The position numbers were made by a program, and so were the translations under genes. From Verrucomicrobiota bacterium (lineage in GTDB: Bacteria; Verrucomicrobiota; Verrucomicrobiia; Verrucomicrobiales; DEV007): 64,000 bases of DNA. The notes below the pieces were generated by a model. That model did no database searches. It worked only from the letters and a program-made list of their open reading frames with translations, and was not told the DNA's origin. Of the stretch, positions 8,457 to 19,443 are shown one piece after another. The number at the start of each line of letters is the position of its first letter. Positions within the stretch are counted from its first letter, which is position 1. The stretch covers positions 17,751-81,750 of the forward strand of contig DAOUQC010000009.1 in the NCBI GenBank assembly GCA_030625775.1, read 5' to 3'.

Positions 8457-10627
8457 TGTCCGGTACAACGCCCAGTGAAGACAAGCAGACTAGTTCAGAG
8501 AGTCAAGTGGGGGAAATCGAGTTAACCGTTCCGGATCTGACAGACCTCCTGCCCACTGCCTTTGACAACAACAACACCTCGACCGTCGATCCCCCGGTTC
8601 GTGGAGAAATAATCCTGCGATCTCTGGAAAAGTTGTTTCTACGCTTTGACCGCCTGATAGCCCTAGGGCTTCCAAAGGAATACAACCCCTTTCTACAAAC
8701 CGGCACCATCGCCATGGTTTCCCTGTTGATTGCTACGGCAACCGGCGTTCTGCTGCTGCTCTGGTATTCTCCCAGCGTAGTTCAGGCATTCGCCAGCGTA
8801 TCTGCGATGGATGCAGCACCGTGGACCAGCGGACTGGTTCGTTCACTTCACCGCTACAGTTCCGACATGTGCCTGTTTTTCACTCTGGCGCATGCCATCC
8901 GGCTGTTTTCCCAGCGGCTGTTCACCGGAGCCCGGTGGCTGGCATGGGTCTCAGGCATATCCATGATGGGAATCATCTGGTTTATAGGGTGGACAGGATA
9001 TTGGTTGGTATGGGATGAACGGGCGCAACATCTGGCCGTCGGCTCGGCAAAAGCTCTCGATATCTTACCAATATTCGCAGACCCCATGGGCCGGACCTTT
9101 CTGGTAAATGAAACCGTGAATTCATTGTTGTTCTTCGTCATCTTTTTCACCCACATAATGATTCCCCTGGTTTTCGGGATTGCCTCCTGGCTTCATCTTG
9201 CCCGGATTTCACGACCAAAATTTCTCACTGACAAGTGGATGTCTTACTGGGTAGTGGGCACCCTGCTGGCTATCAGCATTTTCTATCCCGCCACGACTGC
9301 TGAGCCGGCGAATATGACGGCCATCAACCAGAGTTTCACCATGGATGCATGGTATCTCTTTCCGATCACCCTGATGGACCGGTTGAGCGGAGGCGCTCTA
9401 TGGGGAGTCATACTGATAAGCGGCTCCCTGGCATTTTCGATTCCCTGGTTACTGGGAAGAGGACGCCCCCGCAGTGCCCTCGTGATCACTTCACGCTGTG
9501 ATGCCTGTGGCAACTGTTATAACGATTGTCCCTACAATGCCATCACCATGGTGTCGCGTAAGGGCAGCCTAAACGAACGCTACCCAACCGTTGCGCACGT
9601 AGACTCCAATCTGTGTGTTGGTTGCGGGATTTGTGGAGGATCCTGTGATACTGTCGGTAACGGATTGCCTTGGTTCGATACCACTGAAAAACGCAAAATC
9701 ATGCGTTCCTGGATAAAAGAAATGCAGGAAGCAGGAGAAAAACCCTTCATCGCTTTGGTTTGTGAAAACTCAGCTGGAATGGATTTGAAAGTCGATTTGC
9801 AATCCGGTGTGTGTGAAGAATTACCCGGCTATCGGGTTTTAAAAATTCCCTGTGCCGGGTGGATTCACCCACTGACAATCGAAGGCTTGGAGAGAAAAGG
9901 TGCGGAGGGTGTGCTGGTGGTGACCTGCGGCCCTGGTGAGTGCCGCTACAGAGAAGGAGCCAAGTGGACACAGCAGCGAGTCGATGGTGAGCGCTCTCCT
10001 GCATTACGCAACGAATATGCAGACCGCAAAAAAATCCTCATCCTCAATCTGGACAAAACAAGCCGGAAGAAAATGATTGTGCAAGGTTCGGCCTTTCAAC
10101 AGGGCGAACATGTGATAAACGATGTAAAACCTTCCAAGGCAGCGATGGGATTCACTGCAACCTTACTGACTTTGTTTATTGCCTGCTTGATTGCCGTGGG
10201 CAGTGACATCCCATACACCACTCCCGCTCAGACAGGCTCGACCCTGGTCGTCACCTTCCGGCATCCCGGTCAGGTTTCCGATGTAGTCAAAAGACTGACA
10301 AGTGAAGAACTGGAAGCTCTGCCCATGCATATGCGTCAGGAGGAGATACGGGAGAGAAAACGGATGCCCGTCCGGCTGCGCATCCGTATCGACGGACAAG
10401 TGATCCGGGAGGGAGTTTATACCCCCAAAGGTATATGGGAAGACGGACCCAGTGTCGCTGTAGAGAGCATTTCCCTTTCACCTGGCAGCCACAAGGTGGA
10501 GGTCTCTGTAGGAGACGGAAAAGATGAAAAAAAATGGCAGTTCAATAATGAAAAAGTCATCGAATTTACCAACGAAACAAGACGGGTGCTTATCTTTGAT
10601 CGAGTGAAAGGTTTTTCATGGTATTGA
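8456..10627 (+). CDS. Cytochrome b / 2[4Fe-4S] ferredoxin / MvhD fusion
   Basis: This 723-residue fusion has four parts. Residues ~70-340 form a cytochrome b domain with two H-x13-H pairs (LHRYSSDMCLFFTLAH and THIMIPLVFGIASWLH) for two b hemes. Residues ~345-400 carry two 4Fe-4S motifs (CDACGNCYNDCP and CVGCGICGGSC). Residues ~430-530 resemble the MvhD hydrogenase iron-sulfur subunit, with VTCGPGECRYREG. Then come a single membrane helix and a beta-rich tail ending at the stop. Such a protein could link a soluble or quinol donor to the CuA/cytochrome c side of the NOR. No Rieske or cytochrome c1 partner is seen. The physiological direction of electron flow is unknown. Confidence 0.82.
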   Translation: MSGTTPSEDKQTSSESQVGEIELTVPDLTDLLPTAFDNNNTSTVDPPVRGEIILRSLEKLFLRFDRLIALGLPKEYNPFLQTGTIAMVSLLIATATGVLLLLWYSPSVVQAFASVSAMDAAPWTSGLVRSLHRYSSDMCLFFTLAHAIRLFSQRLFTGARWLAWVSGISMMGIIWFIGWTGYWLVWDERAQHLAVGSAKALDILPIFADPMGRTFLVNETVNSLLFFVIFFTHIMIPLVFGIASWLHLARISRPKFLTDKWMSYWVVGTLLAISIFYPATTAEPANMTAINQSFTMDAWYLFPITLMDRLSGGALWGVILISGSLAFSIPWLLGRGRPRSALVITSRCDACGNCYNDCPYNAITMVSRKGSLNERYPTVAHVDSNLCVGCGICGGSCDTVGNGLPWFDTTEKRKIMRSWIKEMQEAGEKPFIALVCENSAGMDLKVDLQSGVCEELPGYRVLKIPCAGWIHPLTIEGLERKGAEGVLVVTCGPGECRYREGAKWTQQRVDGERSPALRNEYADRKKILILNLDKTSRKKMIVQGSAFQQGEHVINDVKPSKAAMGFTATLLTLFIACLIAVGSDIPYTTPAQTGSTLVVTFRHPGQVSDVVKRLTSEELEALPMHMRQEEIRERKRMPVRLRIRIDGQVIREGVYTPKGIWEDGPSVAVESISLSPGSHKVEVSVGDGKDEKKWQFNNEKVIEFTNETRRVLIFDRVKGFSWY

Positions 10628-10820
10628 ATGATGTTCAATACCAATATATGCGCACAAAAAACAGTAATGATGCAGGGCTGGCAGCAATTTTGTTTGTCAA
10701 TTCGTGTTAACATATTGAAATTGGCTATAGCAAAAGCCTGCCCGGGTTCAGGTCAATAAGCCCAGGCAAAACGGACCACCGAAAAAGTTAAAAGTTAGAA
10801 CAGTTCAAATCATAAAGCAG

Positions 10821-11375
10821 ATGAAAAATAAAACCCCCACTCAGAAAAAAATCGCTCGGAAAACAGCAGCCAGAAAAACCACTGCTCGGAAAACCACTGC
10901 TCGGAAAACTCCTGCGAAAAAAACCACTGCTCGGAAAACTCCCGCTCGGAAAACCCAGGTAAAAAAATCTGACAATACATTAAAATCACTCAAATCTGTT
11001 CTCAAGCGGATGATAGAGATCCGGGATAACATGGAAGAATTAAATGCTGAAATGAGGGAGCTCTATACTTATGCTGCACAGCTTGCTTCCGGTATCGAAA
11101 ACATAACAGCGGAAACAACCCCAGCCAGCCATCCCCTTTTCCAGTCCAAGCTGTGGAAATTTCTAAAAAAGGAAAAGCCAACTATCTTAATCCCCTCCAA
11201 AATAGCTAAAGAAAGGAAGTGGACCAATCAGGATGGTAAAACCATAGTTGCCACCTTGATTAGCATCACAGATGATGAGGCTGTTTTGAAAACCAAAGGG
11301 GGGGTGGAATACCGCTATCCCATCGAAGCTCTCTCAAGTGAAAACCAGGCAGAGATAGCAACGCTTACACCCTGA
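10821..11375 (+). CDS. Histone-H1-like tail plus SHD1-domain protein
   Basis: The 184-residue product starts with about 45 residues of Lys/Arg/Thr/Ala-rich repeats (TARKTTARKTPAKK), continues through a short helical segment (MIEIRDNMEELNAEMRELYTY), and ends in an SHD1-like domain (RKWTNQDGKTIVATLISI ... VLKTKGGVEYRYPIEALS). SHD1 domains are common in planctomycete and verrucomicrobial proteins; the basic tail suggests nucleic acid binding. It lies 193 bases after the cytochrome b fusion, so co-transcription is uncertain. A role in denitrification is not shown. Confidence 0.7.
   Translation: MKNKTPTQKKIARKTAARKTTARKTTARKTPAKKTTARKTPARKTQVKKSDNTLKSLKSVLKRMIEIRDNMEELNAEMRELYTYAAQLASGIENITAETTPASHPLFQSKLWKFLKKEKPTILIPSKIAKERKWTNQDGKTIVATLISITDDEAVLKTKGGVEYRYPIEALSSENQAEIATLTP
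10878..10952 (+). repeat. Five 15-base in-frame coding repeats
   Basis: Five consecutive 15-base units of the form ACCACTGCTCGGAAA encode the T-T/P-A-R-K pentapeptides of the basic tail. Three units are identical and two vary (ACTCCTGCGAAAAAA and ACTCCCGCTCGGAAA). A degenerate copy precedes them. Near-identity at the DNA level suggests recent slippage or unequal recombination. Confidence 0.75.
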
Positions 11376-11452
11376 AAAAAAACTTGAGCGCTCCCCACAC
11401 GTCGGATGACTCCTCCGACCAAAAATCCACTTGCTGACTCGAATTTATCTTA

Positions 11453-11938
11453 TTAAAAAAATTGGAACCCACGTGTTCCCGCCACGGCACCAACAATGGC
11501 TATCAAGCTCACGATCAGTAAAATTACATGCATGCGCTGGAGCCACTTGAACGCATTTTCTGAATCCTTGGCTGCCTGTTCACTGAACCAACGATGAAGA
11601 AAGGCCGGCTCCAGAACAAATAAAACCAGAGTAAATATAAACCACACAAAAGTCATTAAATGCATCCACCAGAATGAAGGATCGGCATACCTGCCCCAGG
11701 CATTCAAAAACCAGGTCATATAAAAACCCGACAGCCCTGTGATCGTCGTCGCCACTCTCGCCTGCATTGCAAAACGGCGCTCCAGCTTCTCAAAAAGTTT
11801 AAAGCGCTCTTTAGTATCAGATAAACTTCTAAGGGCAGGAATCAGTACCGTGGTCACAAAAGCCACTCCGCCGATCCACAATACCACCCCGATGACATGC
11901 AGAATGCGGGCAAGGATGAATAACTCGATACTTCTCAT
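11453..11938 (-). CDS. CopD/HemJ-like integral membrane protein
   Basis: This 161-residue protein has four predicted membrane helices. The first contains ARILHVIGVVLWIGGVAF, the His-containing start typical of the CopD/HemJ/DUF2269-like superfamily, whose members often bind heme or copper in the membrane. It is encoded on the strand opposite to both flanking denitrification operons, with a 78-base gap to the SHD1 gene and 146 bases to nirE. A function in heme handling is plausible by position but is not shown by the sequence. Confidence 0.6.
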   Translation of the reverse strand: MRSIELFILARILHVIGVVLWIGGVAFVTTVLIPALRSLSDTKERFKLFEKLERRFAMQARVATTITGLSGFYMTWFLNAWGRYADPSFWWMHLMTFVWFIFTLVLFVLEPAFLHRWFSEQAAKDSENAFKWLQRMHVILLIVSLIAIVGAVAGTRGFQFF

Positions 11939-12084
11939 ATTTATTCTTCAAGCTCCTGAGAGACCTTTGCAAGTGCTCTTCGATTGTTAATTCCACAAGT
12001 TCCAGTTGAAGTGAAGCCTTGTTGCGGCCACTGATGAAGTGTCTGAGTTACGATTAAACAAATCGCCTGTTAGCAAAAAAGATA

Positions 12085-12918
12085 ATGACGAAGCACTCTG
12101 GAAAAGTTTATCTGGTCGGTGCGGGTCCTGGCGACCCGGGTCTGGTCACTTTGCGTGCCAAGGAACTGATCGAATTGGCTGAAGTGCTGGTTTATGACAA
12201 TCTCGCCAATCAGCACCTTCTCGAATGGGCCAATTCCGATTGTGAAAAAATTTATGTTGGCAAAGAACCTGGTCGCCATGCAGTTGAACAGGATGAAATC
12301 GAAAACATACTGGTTGGGCATGCGGAAAAGGGGCGACAAGTCGTCCGCCTGAAAGGGGGGGATCCCTTTGTATTTGGGCGAGGTGGCGAAGAAGCCCGGA
12401 GACTGGAAGTCGCAGGCATACCCTTTGAAATCGTGCCGGGAATCACTGCGGCCCTGGCCGCTGCGGCCTATGCAGGCATCAGCTTGACCCACCGCGATTA
12501 CAGCTCTGCTATTAGTTTTATCACCGGACACGAAAATCCCGAGAAGAAGGAATTCCGAGTCGATTTCGAACGCTTCGCCAACAACGGCGGCACCCTTTGT
12601 ATCTACATGGGAATGGGTCAACTCCCCCGTATTGTCGGCGATTTGCTGACTGCCGGCCAGTCACCTGGCACACCAGTTGCGATTGTGCAATGGGCTACTC
12701 TCAGCAAACAACGCTCGGTTTTTGGTAAACTCGAAACGATAAATGATATCGTCACTGAGGCAGGTGTATCCTCCCCGGCCATGATCATCGTCGGAGATAT
12801 CGTTGCGCTGCACAAACAGGTTTCCTGGTTTGAAAAGCAGGACCCTCAAACCCTGGCTGAAGCTGAAAGCCGGTTTTTTGATGCTGAAAAAGGAACCGCA
12901 AAGGACCAACAGGAATGA
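12085..12918 (+). CDS. nirE: Uroporphyrinogen-III C-methyltransferase (NirE/CobA)
   Basis: The 277-residue protein is a stand-alone SUMT with the N-terminal VYLVGAGPGDPGLVTLRA loop, the VYDNLANQHLLEW segment, RLKGGDPFVFGRGGEE, and EIVPGITAALAAAAYAGI. It methylates uroporphyrinogen III twice with SAM to give precorrin-2, the precursor of siroheme and heme d1. No dehydrogenase/ferrochelatase (CysG-N) domain is attached. It is the first gene of the d1/nir operon and overlaps the next gene by ATGA, so it most likely serves heme d1 synthesis. Confidence 0.93.
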   Translation: MTKHSGKVYLVGAGPGDPGLVTLRAKELIELAEVLVYDNLANQHLLEWANSDCEKIYVGKEPGRHAVEQDEIENILVGHAEKGRQVVRLKGGDPFVFGRGGEEARRLEVAGIPFEIVPGITAALAAAAYAGISLTHRDYSSAISFITGHENPEKKEFRVDFERFANNGGTLCIYMGMGQLPRIVGDLLTAGQSPGTPVAIVQWATLSKQRSVFGKLETINDIVTEAGVSSPAMIIVGDIVALHKQVSWFEKQDPQTLAEAESRFFDAEKGTAKDQQE

Positions 12919-14609
12919 CCACTCCCGCTCACTTAATAAGGTTCACCCTCACCTGCATTTTTCCTTTGCTACTTCAATCTGTCCTTGAAGCAAAAGATGA
13001 GGCACCTCGCCCCGGACAAGCCCTTTATCTCCAGCGCTGTGCGGAATGTCACCACCCCAACCGGGTCGGTATCTCCGCCCCTCCCTTGCTGCCGGAATTT
13101 CTCCGTAAAAAATCAGATGAGGATCTCATCAAAGTGACTAGAGACGGCTTGCCCGCCACCAAAATGCTGGCCTATCCCGACCTGACGGATTCCCAGTTAA
13201 AAGATCTGGTGACGTTTATGCGTTCGGATCCGGGTGACATCCAATGGACCCATGAGGACATCAAAAAAAGCCTGCTGCTCGAAGCGCCTCCGGCAACGGC
13301 TCCCAAGGGCAGTAATGATCTAAAAAATCTAACCGCTGTTGTCGAACGAGGCACGGCAAAGGTCTGGATCATGGAGAACGAGAAGGTGCTCGACAAATTT
13401 CCCTTTGGCAATGTTCACGGAGGAATCAAATTTACCAGTGATGGAGAGCGCCTCTACGTGCCTTCACGTGATGGCTGGGTAGGTCGATATGATGTTGGCA
13501 AAGGGTATTTCGGACGAGTTCGCCCCTGCGTCAATTTGCGCAACATTGCATTATCCCATGACAACAAACACCTGATCGTAGCGAGCTGGCTCCCCCGCTC
13601 TTTGATCATTCTGGATGCAACAAGCTTGCAGGTGGTGAAGACCATTCCCATCGATGGCAAGATCAGCGCAATCTATAATCTGTATTCCCGCAATGAGATT
13701 ATTTTTACCCTGCGTGACAAAGCCCTCTTCGGCACTTTGGATACAACGGATTTTACCCTCAAGTGGACGGATCTGGAATACCCGGTAGAAGATTTTTTCA
13801 TTGGTCCTTTTGAAAAAGTCATCGTCGGCACAGCGCGACGTGGAACCGTACTGACCGCCTTTGACCTCAATACCCTGAAACCGGTCTTTTCCCATCCGGT
13901 CAAAGGATTCCCCCACCTGTTTTCATCGGCGCTGTGGTATAACAAGGGCGAGTTTTTCTTTGCCACCTGCCACATCAACAAAACTTACATCTCGGTCTGG
14001 AGAATGTATGACTGGAAAATGGTCAAACAGGTGGATATCGGAGGGAAGGGATATTTTGTCAGAACCCATCCGGCAACAGAACACCTTTGGGTTGACCGGG
14101 GGGATGACAAAGTCGCCCTGGTGAACAAAAAGGATCTCAGTCTGAAAACCATGCGCCCTGATCCAGGTGGCAGTGTCATTCATACTGAGTTCTCAGGAGA
14201 CGGACGCATTGCCTACATCAGTTTGTTTGATACGGATGGAGCCCTTTCCCTCTACGATGCGGCTACCCTACGTAAGATTGACGTACTGCCCGCCAGCTTT
14301 CCTGTTGGAAAATACAATTTTATCAACAAACAACGCCGCTTTGATCCGGTTAAGCTGGGCAGGGAAGTGTTCATGGCCCGTTGCTGGGGCTGTCACCATC
14401 CCACCAGCATGGCCTTTGGCCCGTCACTCAAATCGATTGCCAAAAAACGGAGCCGAGCCGAGATGATGGCACAGATTCTTGCCCCGGAACATACCAGCAA
14501 GCAACTCGGTTATAAGAACAACGCCATGCCTAAAATCCCTATGGGAGCCGAGGAATTAGAGGCTATTATAAGTTTCATCGAGGACACCGCTCATGCTAAG
14601 GATCAGTGA
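12915..14609 (+). CDS. nirN: NirN-like d1-propeller protein with N- and C-terminal cytochrome c domains
   Basis: The 564-residue exported protein has a signal peptide, then a cytochrome c domain with CAECH near residue 43, then an eight-bladed d1-type propeller (GGIKFTSDGERLYVPSRDGW, HLIVASWLPRSLIILD, HLWVDRGDDKVALV), then a second cytochrome c with CWGCH near residue 490 and a distal-Met region (NNAMPKIP). Known NirN, the dihydro-heme d1 dehydrogenase, has only the N-terminal heme c plus propeller. The C-terminal domain resembles a fused NirC-type cytochrome. It shares ATGA with nirE and overlaps nirJ by 17 bases. It could alternatively be a divergent NirS, but the genuine NirS is encoded downstream. 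Confidence 0.8.
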   Translation: MTTPAHLIRFTLTCIFPLLLQSVLEAKDEAPRPGQALYLQRCAECHHPNRVGISAPPLLPEFLRKKSDEDLIKVTRDGLPATKMLAYPDLTDSQLKDLVTFMRSDPGDIQWTHEDIKKSLLLEAPPATAPKGSNDLKNLTAVVERGTAKVWIMENEKVLDKFPFGNVHGGIKFTSDGERLYVPSRDGWVGRYDVGKGYFGRVRPCVNLRNIALSHDNKHLIVASWLPRSLIILDATSLQVVKTIPIDGKISAIYNLYSRNEIIFTLRDKALFGTLDTTDFTLKWTDLEYPVEDFFIGPFEKVIVGTARRGTVLTAFDLNTLKPVFSHPVKGFPHLFSSALWYNKGEFFFATCHINKTYISVWRMYDWKMVKQVDIGGKGYFVRTHPATEHLWVDRGDDKVALVNKKDLSLKTMRPDPGGSVIHTEFSGDGRIAYISLFDTDGALSLYDAATLRKIDVLPASFPVGKYNFINKQRRFDPVKLGREVFMARCWGCHHPTSMAFGPSLKSIAKKRSRAEMMAQILAPEHTSKQLGYKNNAMPKIPMGAEELEAIISFIEDTAHAKDQ

Positions 14610-15687
14610 ATACATCCGGGACACCCTGGCGGACAAACCTGTTCGTAAAACCACAGGCAAATCGATTCTGATCTGGAACCTGACTAACTTGTGCAATCTT
14701 TTTTGCGAGCATTGTTATGCATCCGCGACCCCCACCAGAGAGGGGGAGTTCAGCACCGAAGAAGCCATGGGCCTGATCCCTGAACTAAAAGAAGCCGGCA
14801 TAGGTTTTGCCATCCTTTCCGGCGGAGAACCCCTGACCTGGCCCGGCCTGTTTGAAGTTGCCACTGCTCTCAGGGAAACTGGCATTATTACTTACCTGAG
14901 CACTAACGGCTTGTTAGTCAGCGAAAAAAATGTCGAGCAGATTCGTGACCACTTTGACTATGTCGGCATCAGCATCGATGGACGCCCAGAAATCCACGAC
15001 GAATTCCGCGGAAAAAAAGGTGCCTATAAACAAAGCATGAAGGCCATCCGTCTCTGCCTTGAGCAGGACATAAAAGTCGGAATGCGCTACACCCTGACGC
15101 CGCAGACATTCGACTCACTGTCTTATATATTTGAGCTCGCCGAAACCGAAGGCATTCCAAAACTTTACATCTCCCATCTCGTCTATTCGGGTCGGGCAGA
15201 TGCCCTGAACCCTCTGGAGACAAAACAGGAACGGGAAGCTACCGAAAAAATCATTCAAAAGGCTTTCGAATATTGTGAAAACAATACCGCAATCGACATT
15301 GTCACCGGCAACAATGAAGCGGACAGCGTGCTTCTGCTTCAGGAATTCACCCGACGCCATCCTGAACGAAGTGATGCCTTGTTAGAAAGATTACGCAACT
15401 GGGGCGGCAATCAGGCGGGGGCGCGGATGCTCAACATCAATTACAAAGGAGAAGTCCGCCCTGACCCGTTTTTCCAACGAGCCCTTGGCAACGTATTGGA
15501 AACTCCATTCACCGAAATCTGGCGTTCGGACCCTTTTCTCAAAAAACTCCGGGAAACTCCACGACAACTGAAAGGAACCTGTAAAACATGCGAATACCTC
15601 GATATCTGCAACGGAAACTCACGGCCGCGAAGCCTCGCCATACACGGGGATTATTTCCAAGAAGACCCGGGTTGTTATTTTACCTAG
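14593..15687 (+). CDS. nirJ: NirJ radical SAM protein of heme d1 synthesis
   Basis: The 364-residue protein has the radical-SAM motif CNLFCEHCYASA (CxxxCxxC), the GGEPLTWPGLFE loop, and a C-terminal SPASM-like cysteine set (GTCKTCEYLDICNG). NirJ replaces the propionates on rings A and B of 12,18-didecarboxysiroheme with oxo groups. Placement between nirN-like and nirF genes makes the call strong. The start overlaps the end of the nirN-like gene by 17 bases. Confidence 0.92.
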   Translation: MLRISEYIRDTLADKPVRKTTGKSILIWNLTNLCNLFCEHCYASATPTREGEFSTEEAMGLIPELKEAGIGFAILSGGEPLTWPGLFEVATALRETGIITYLSTNGLLVSEKNVEQIRDHFDYVGISIDGRPEIHDEFRGKKGAYKQSMKAIRLCLEQDIKVGMRYTLTPQTFDSLSYIFELAETEGIPKLYISHLVYSGRADALNPLETKQEREATEKIIQKAFEYCENNTAIDIVTGNNEADSVLLLQEFTRRHPERSDALLERLRNWGGNQAGARMLNINYKGEVRPDPFFQRALGNVLETPFTEIWRSDPFLKKLRETPRQLKGTCKTCEYLDICNGNSRPRSLAIHGDYFQEDPGCYFT

Positions 15688-16733
15688 GCCTCACCATCCT
15701 GGTGACGGCTCCTGTTTGCAGCAGCGCCGAAACAATTTACGTGGTAGAGCGGGAGCGTCGTAGTCTGGCGGTGATCAAGGACGGCAAGTGGGCGGGCGAA
15801 ATCCCTGATCTCGGGGATACCAGCCACACAACAGTTAAATTTTCCGGAGGCTACGGCTTCGCCATCAGCAGGGATGGTTTTGTCTCCAAGATCGATCCCA
15901 AAACGAACAAGGTGATAAAAAAGGCCAAAGTCGGCAACAGCGGTATCGGACTCAACTTCATAAAAAATTACGTTGCGGTAGCCAATTACGATCCAGGCAC
16001 GGTAGTGATTCTGGACCTCGACTTGAATCTGGTAAAAACAATCAAAACGGGTTCCCGTAATGTCGGGATCAAAGCACTCGAAAACAAACTCATATTCGCC
16101 TTGATGGACAAAAACGAGATTTGGGTTCTCGATGCCGATCGTGATTTTTCGCCTATGAAAAAATTCACCAATGTGGGAGAATTACCCTTCGACGCCCTTT
16201 TGGCTGACCGGCGCTACATTGTTGGTTTTTTTAATGACACCCGCCTGGGAAGCGTCAACTTGGACAGCTTGGAATTCAAACCCATGGTTCTGGACCAGGG
16301 TGATCAGGAAACCGTACTCAAAATCCCACACTTCGGCCAGTGGGGGGTCGCAGGAGGATCTGTTTTCATTCCCGCCAACAAAGACAAAAAACTGCATGTC
16401 GTCTCTTTGACTGATTTCAAATACCAGGGCACTATCGACTTGATCGGAACTCCCGTCTTCGTAGCAGCATCTCCAGACGGGAAAACCCTGGCAGTCAACT
16501 ACAGCGGCGAAAAGGAAAATTTCATCACCATCGTGAACCCGGTTGAACAAAAAGTGGAGTTGGACATCCAAGCTGGAAAACGGGTCATGCACTTCCGCTT
16601 CTCCCCTTCAGGAAAAGAGCTTTACCTGTCCTCCTACTTTGACAATCAGATGAAAATTTTCAAAGTAGGATCATGGGGAAAAACGGGGCATGTGGATGTT
16701 GCCACCCCCTCGGGAATCTTTCTCGTTCCATAA
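15588..16733 (+). CDS. nirF: NirF, heme d1 biosynthesis propeller protein
   Basis: This 381-residue propeller protein matches NirF: TIYVVERERRSLAVI opens the first blade, SHTTVKF carries the conserved His, and VANYDPGTVVILD and FALMDKNEIWVLD follow. NirF is a periplasmic d1-precursor dehydrogenase or handling protein. The ATG at 15588 has AAAGGA about 11 bases upstream but overlaps nirJ by 100 bases and adds an Arg-rich leader before the hydrophobic stretch LLFYLGLTILVTAPVCSSA. A TTG at 15672 would give a compact signal peptide. APVC is a poor lipobox, so a soluble periplasmic protein is more likely than a lipoprotein. Confidence 0.88.
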   Translation: MRIPRYLQRKLTAAKPRHTRGLFPRRPGLLFYLGLTILVTAPVCSSAETIYVVERERRSLAVIKDGKWAGEIPDLGDTSHTTVKFSGGYGFAISRDGFVSKIDPKTNKVIKKAKVGNSGIGLNFIKNYVAVANYDPGTVVILDLDLNLVKTIKTGSRNVGIKALENKLIFALMDKNEIWVLDADRDFSPMKKFTNVGELPFDALLADRRYIVGFFNDTRLGSVNLDSLEFKPMVLDQGDQETVLKIPHFGQWGVAGGSVFIPANKDKKLHVVSLTDFKYQGTIDLIGTPVFVAASPDGKTLAVNYSGEKENFITIVNPVEQKVELDIQAGKRVMHFRFSPSGKELYLSSYFDNQMKIFKVGSWGKTGHVDVATPSGIFLVP

Positions 16734-16865
16734 GCTTTCCTAATCTCGAAAAGCCCTCGCAGTAGCACAGATAAAACAATCTGCTGCCAAGTTGAATACC
16801 CTCTGATAAAGAGCAAATGGCTAAGTGTGCCCAGCTTGCATCCCTCAAAGCCTGTTCCGGGTAAA

Positions 16866-16881
16866 ATGCAAAAATATGCAT
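16866..16881. promoter_or_regulatory. Inverted repeat ATGCA-N6-TGCAT upstream of nirS
   Basis: ATGCA-AAAATA-TGCAT lies about 135 bases before the chosen nirS start, in the 282-base gap after nirF. The ATGCAT half-site recalls the NsrR consensus of Gammaproteobacteria, although flanking bases do not match. No FNR/DNR-type TTGAT-N4-ATCAA site was found in this gap. It is a candidate operator only. Confidence 0.3.
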
Positions 16882-16919
16882 CCTTTTTCGCAATCCATAC
16901 GTAGTAAGTGTGGATCTAG

Positions 16920-19277
<2,358 letters not shown>

Positions 19278-19319
19278 GCTATAATAATAGCCGAAACCGG
19301 CTACATAATAAACTTAACC

Positions 19320-19352
19320 AAGCTCCCTGCTTCTCATTGAGGCAGGGAGCTT
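19320..19352 (+). terminator. Hairpin terminator after nirS
   Basis: AAGCTCCCTGC and GCAGGGAGCTT form a perfect 11-base-pair stem with an 11-base loop, 43 bases after the nirS stop. The following bases (GTCGTGTT) are only moderately T-rich, so termination may be partial, leaving some expression of the downstream nirD/L gene. Confidence 0.65.
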
Positions 19353-19443
19353 GTCGTGTTATAGGGGTAGCGATTAGGATGCCTGCACTTTACTGGGAAC
19401 CGCTGCAAGGTGACACCGCTGCTGAATTGAGATAAAACCAGAT

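Noticed and set aside
10878-10952. Possible CRISPR-like array
   Set aside because: Units are 15 bases, directly adjacent with no spacers, and in frame with a coding sequence, so they are protein-coding repeats.
15588-16733. NirF as a lipoprotein, as in some pseudomonads
   Set aside because: The candidate lipobox reads APVC, with Val before Cys and no Leu at -3, which is a poor match.
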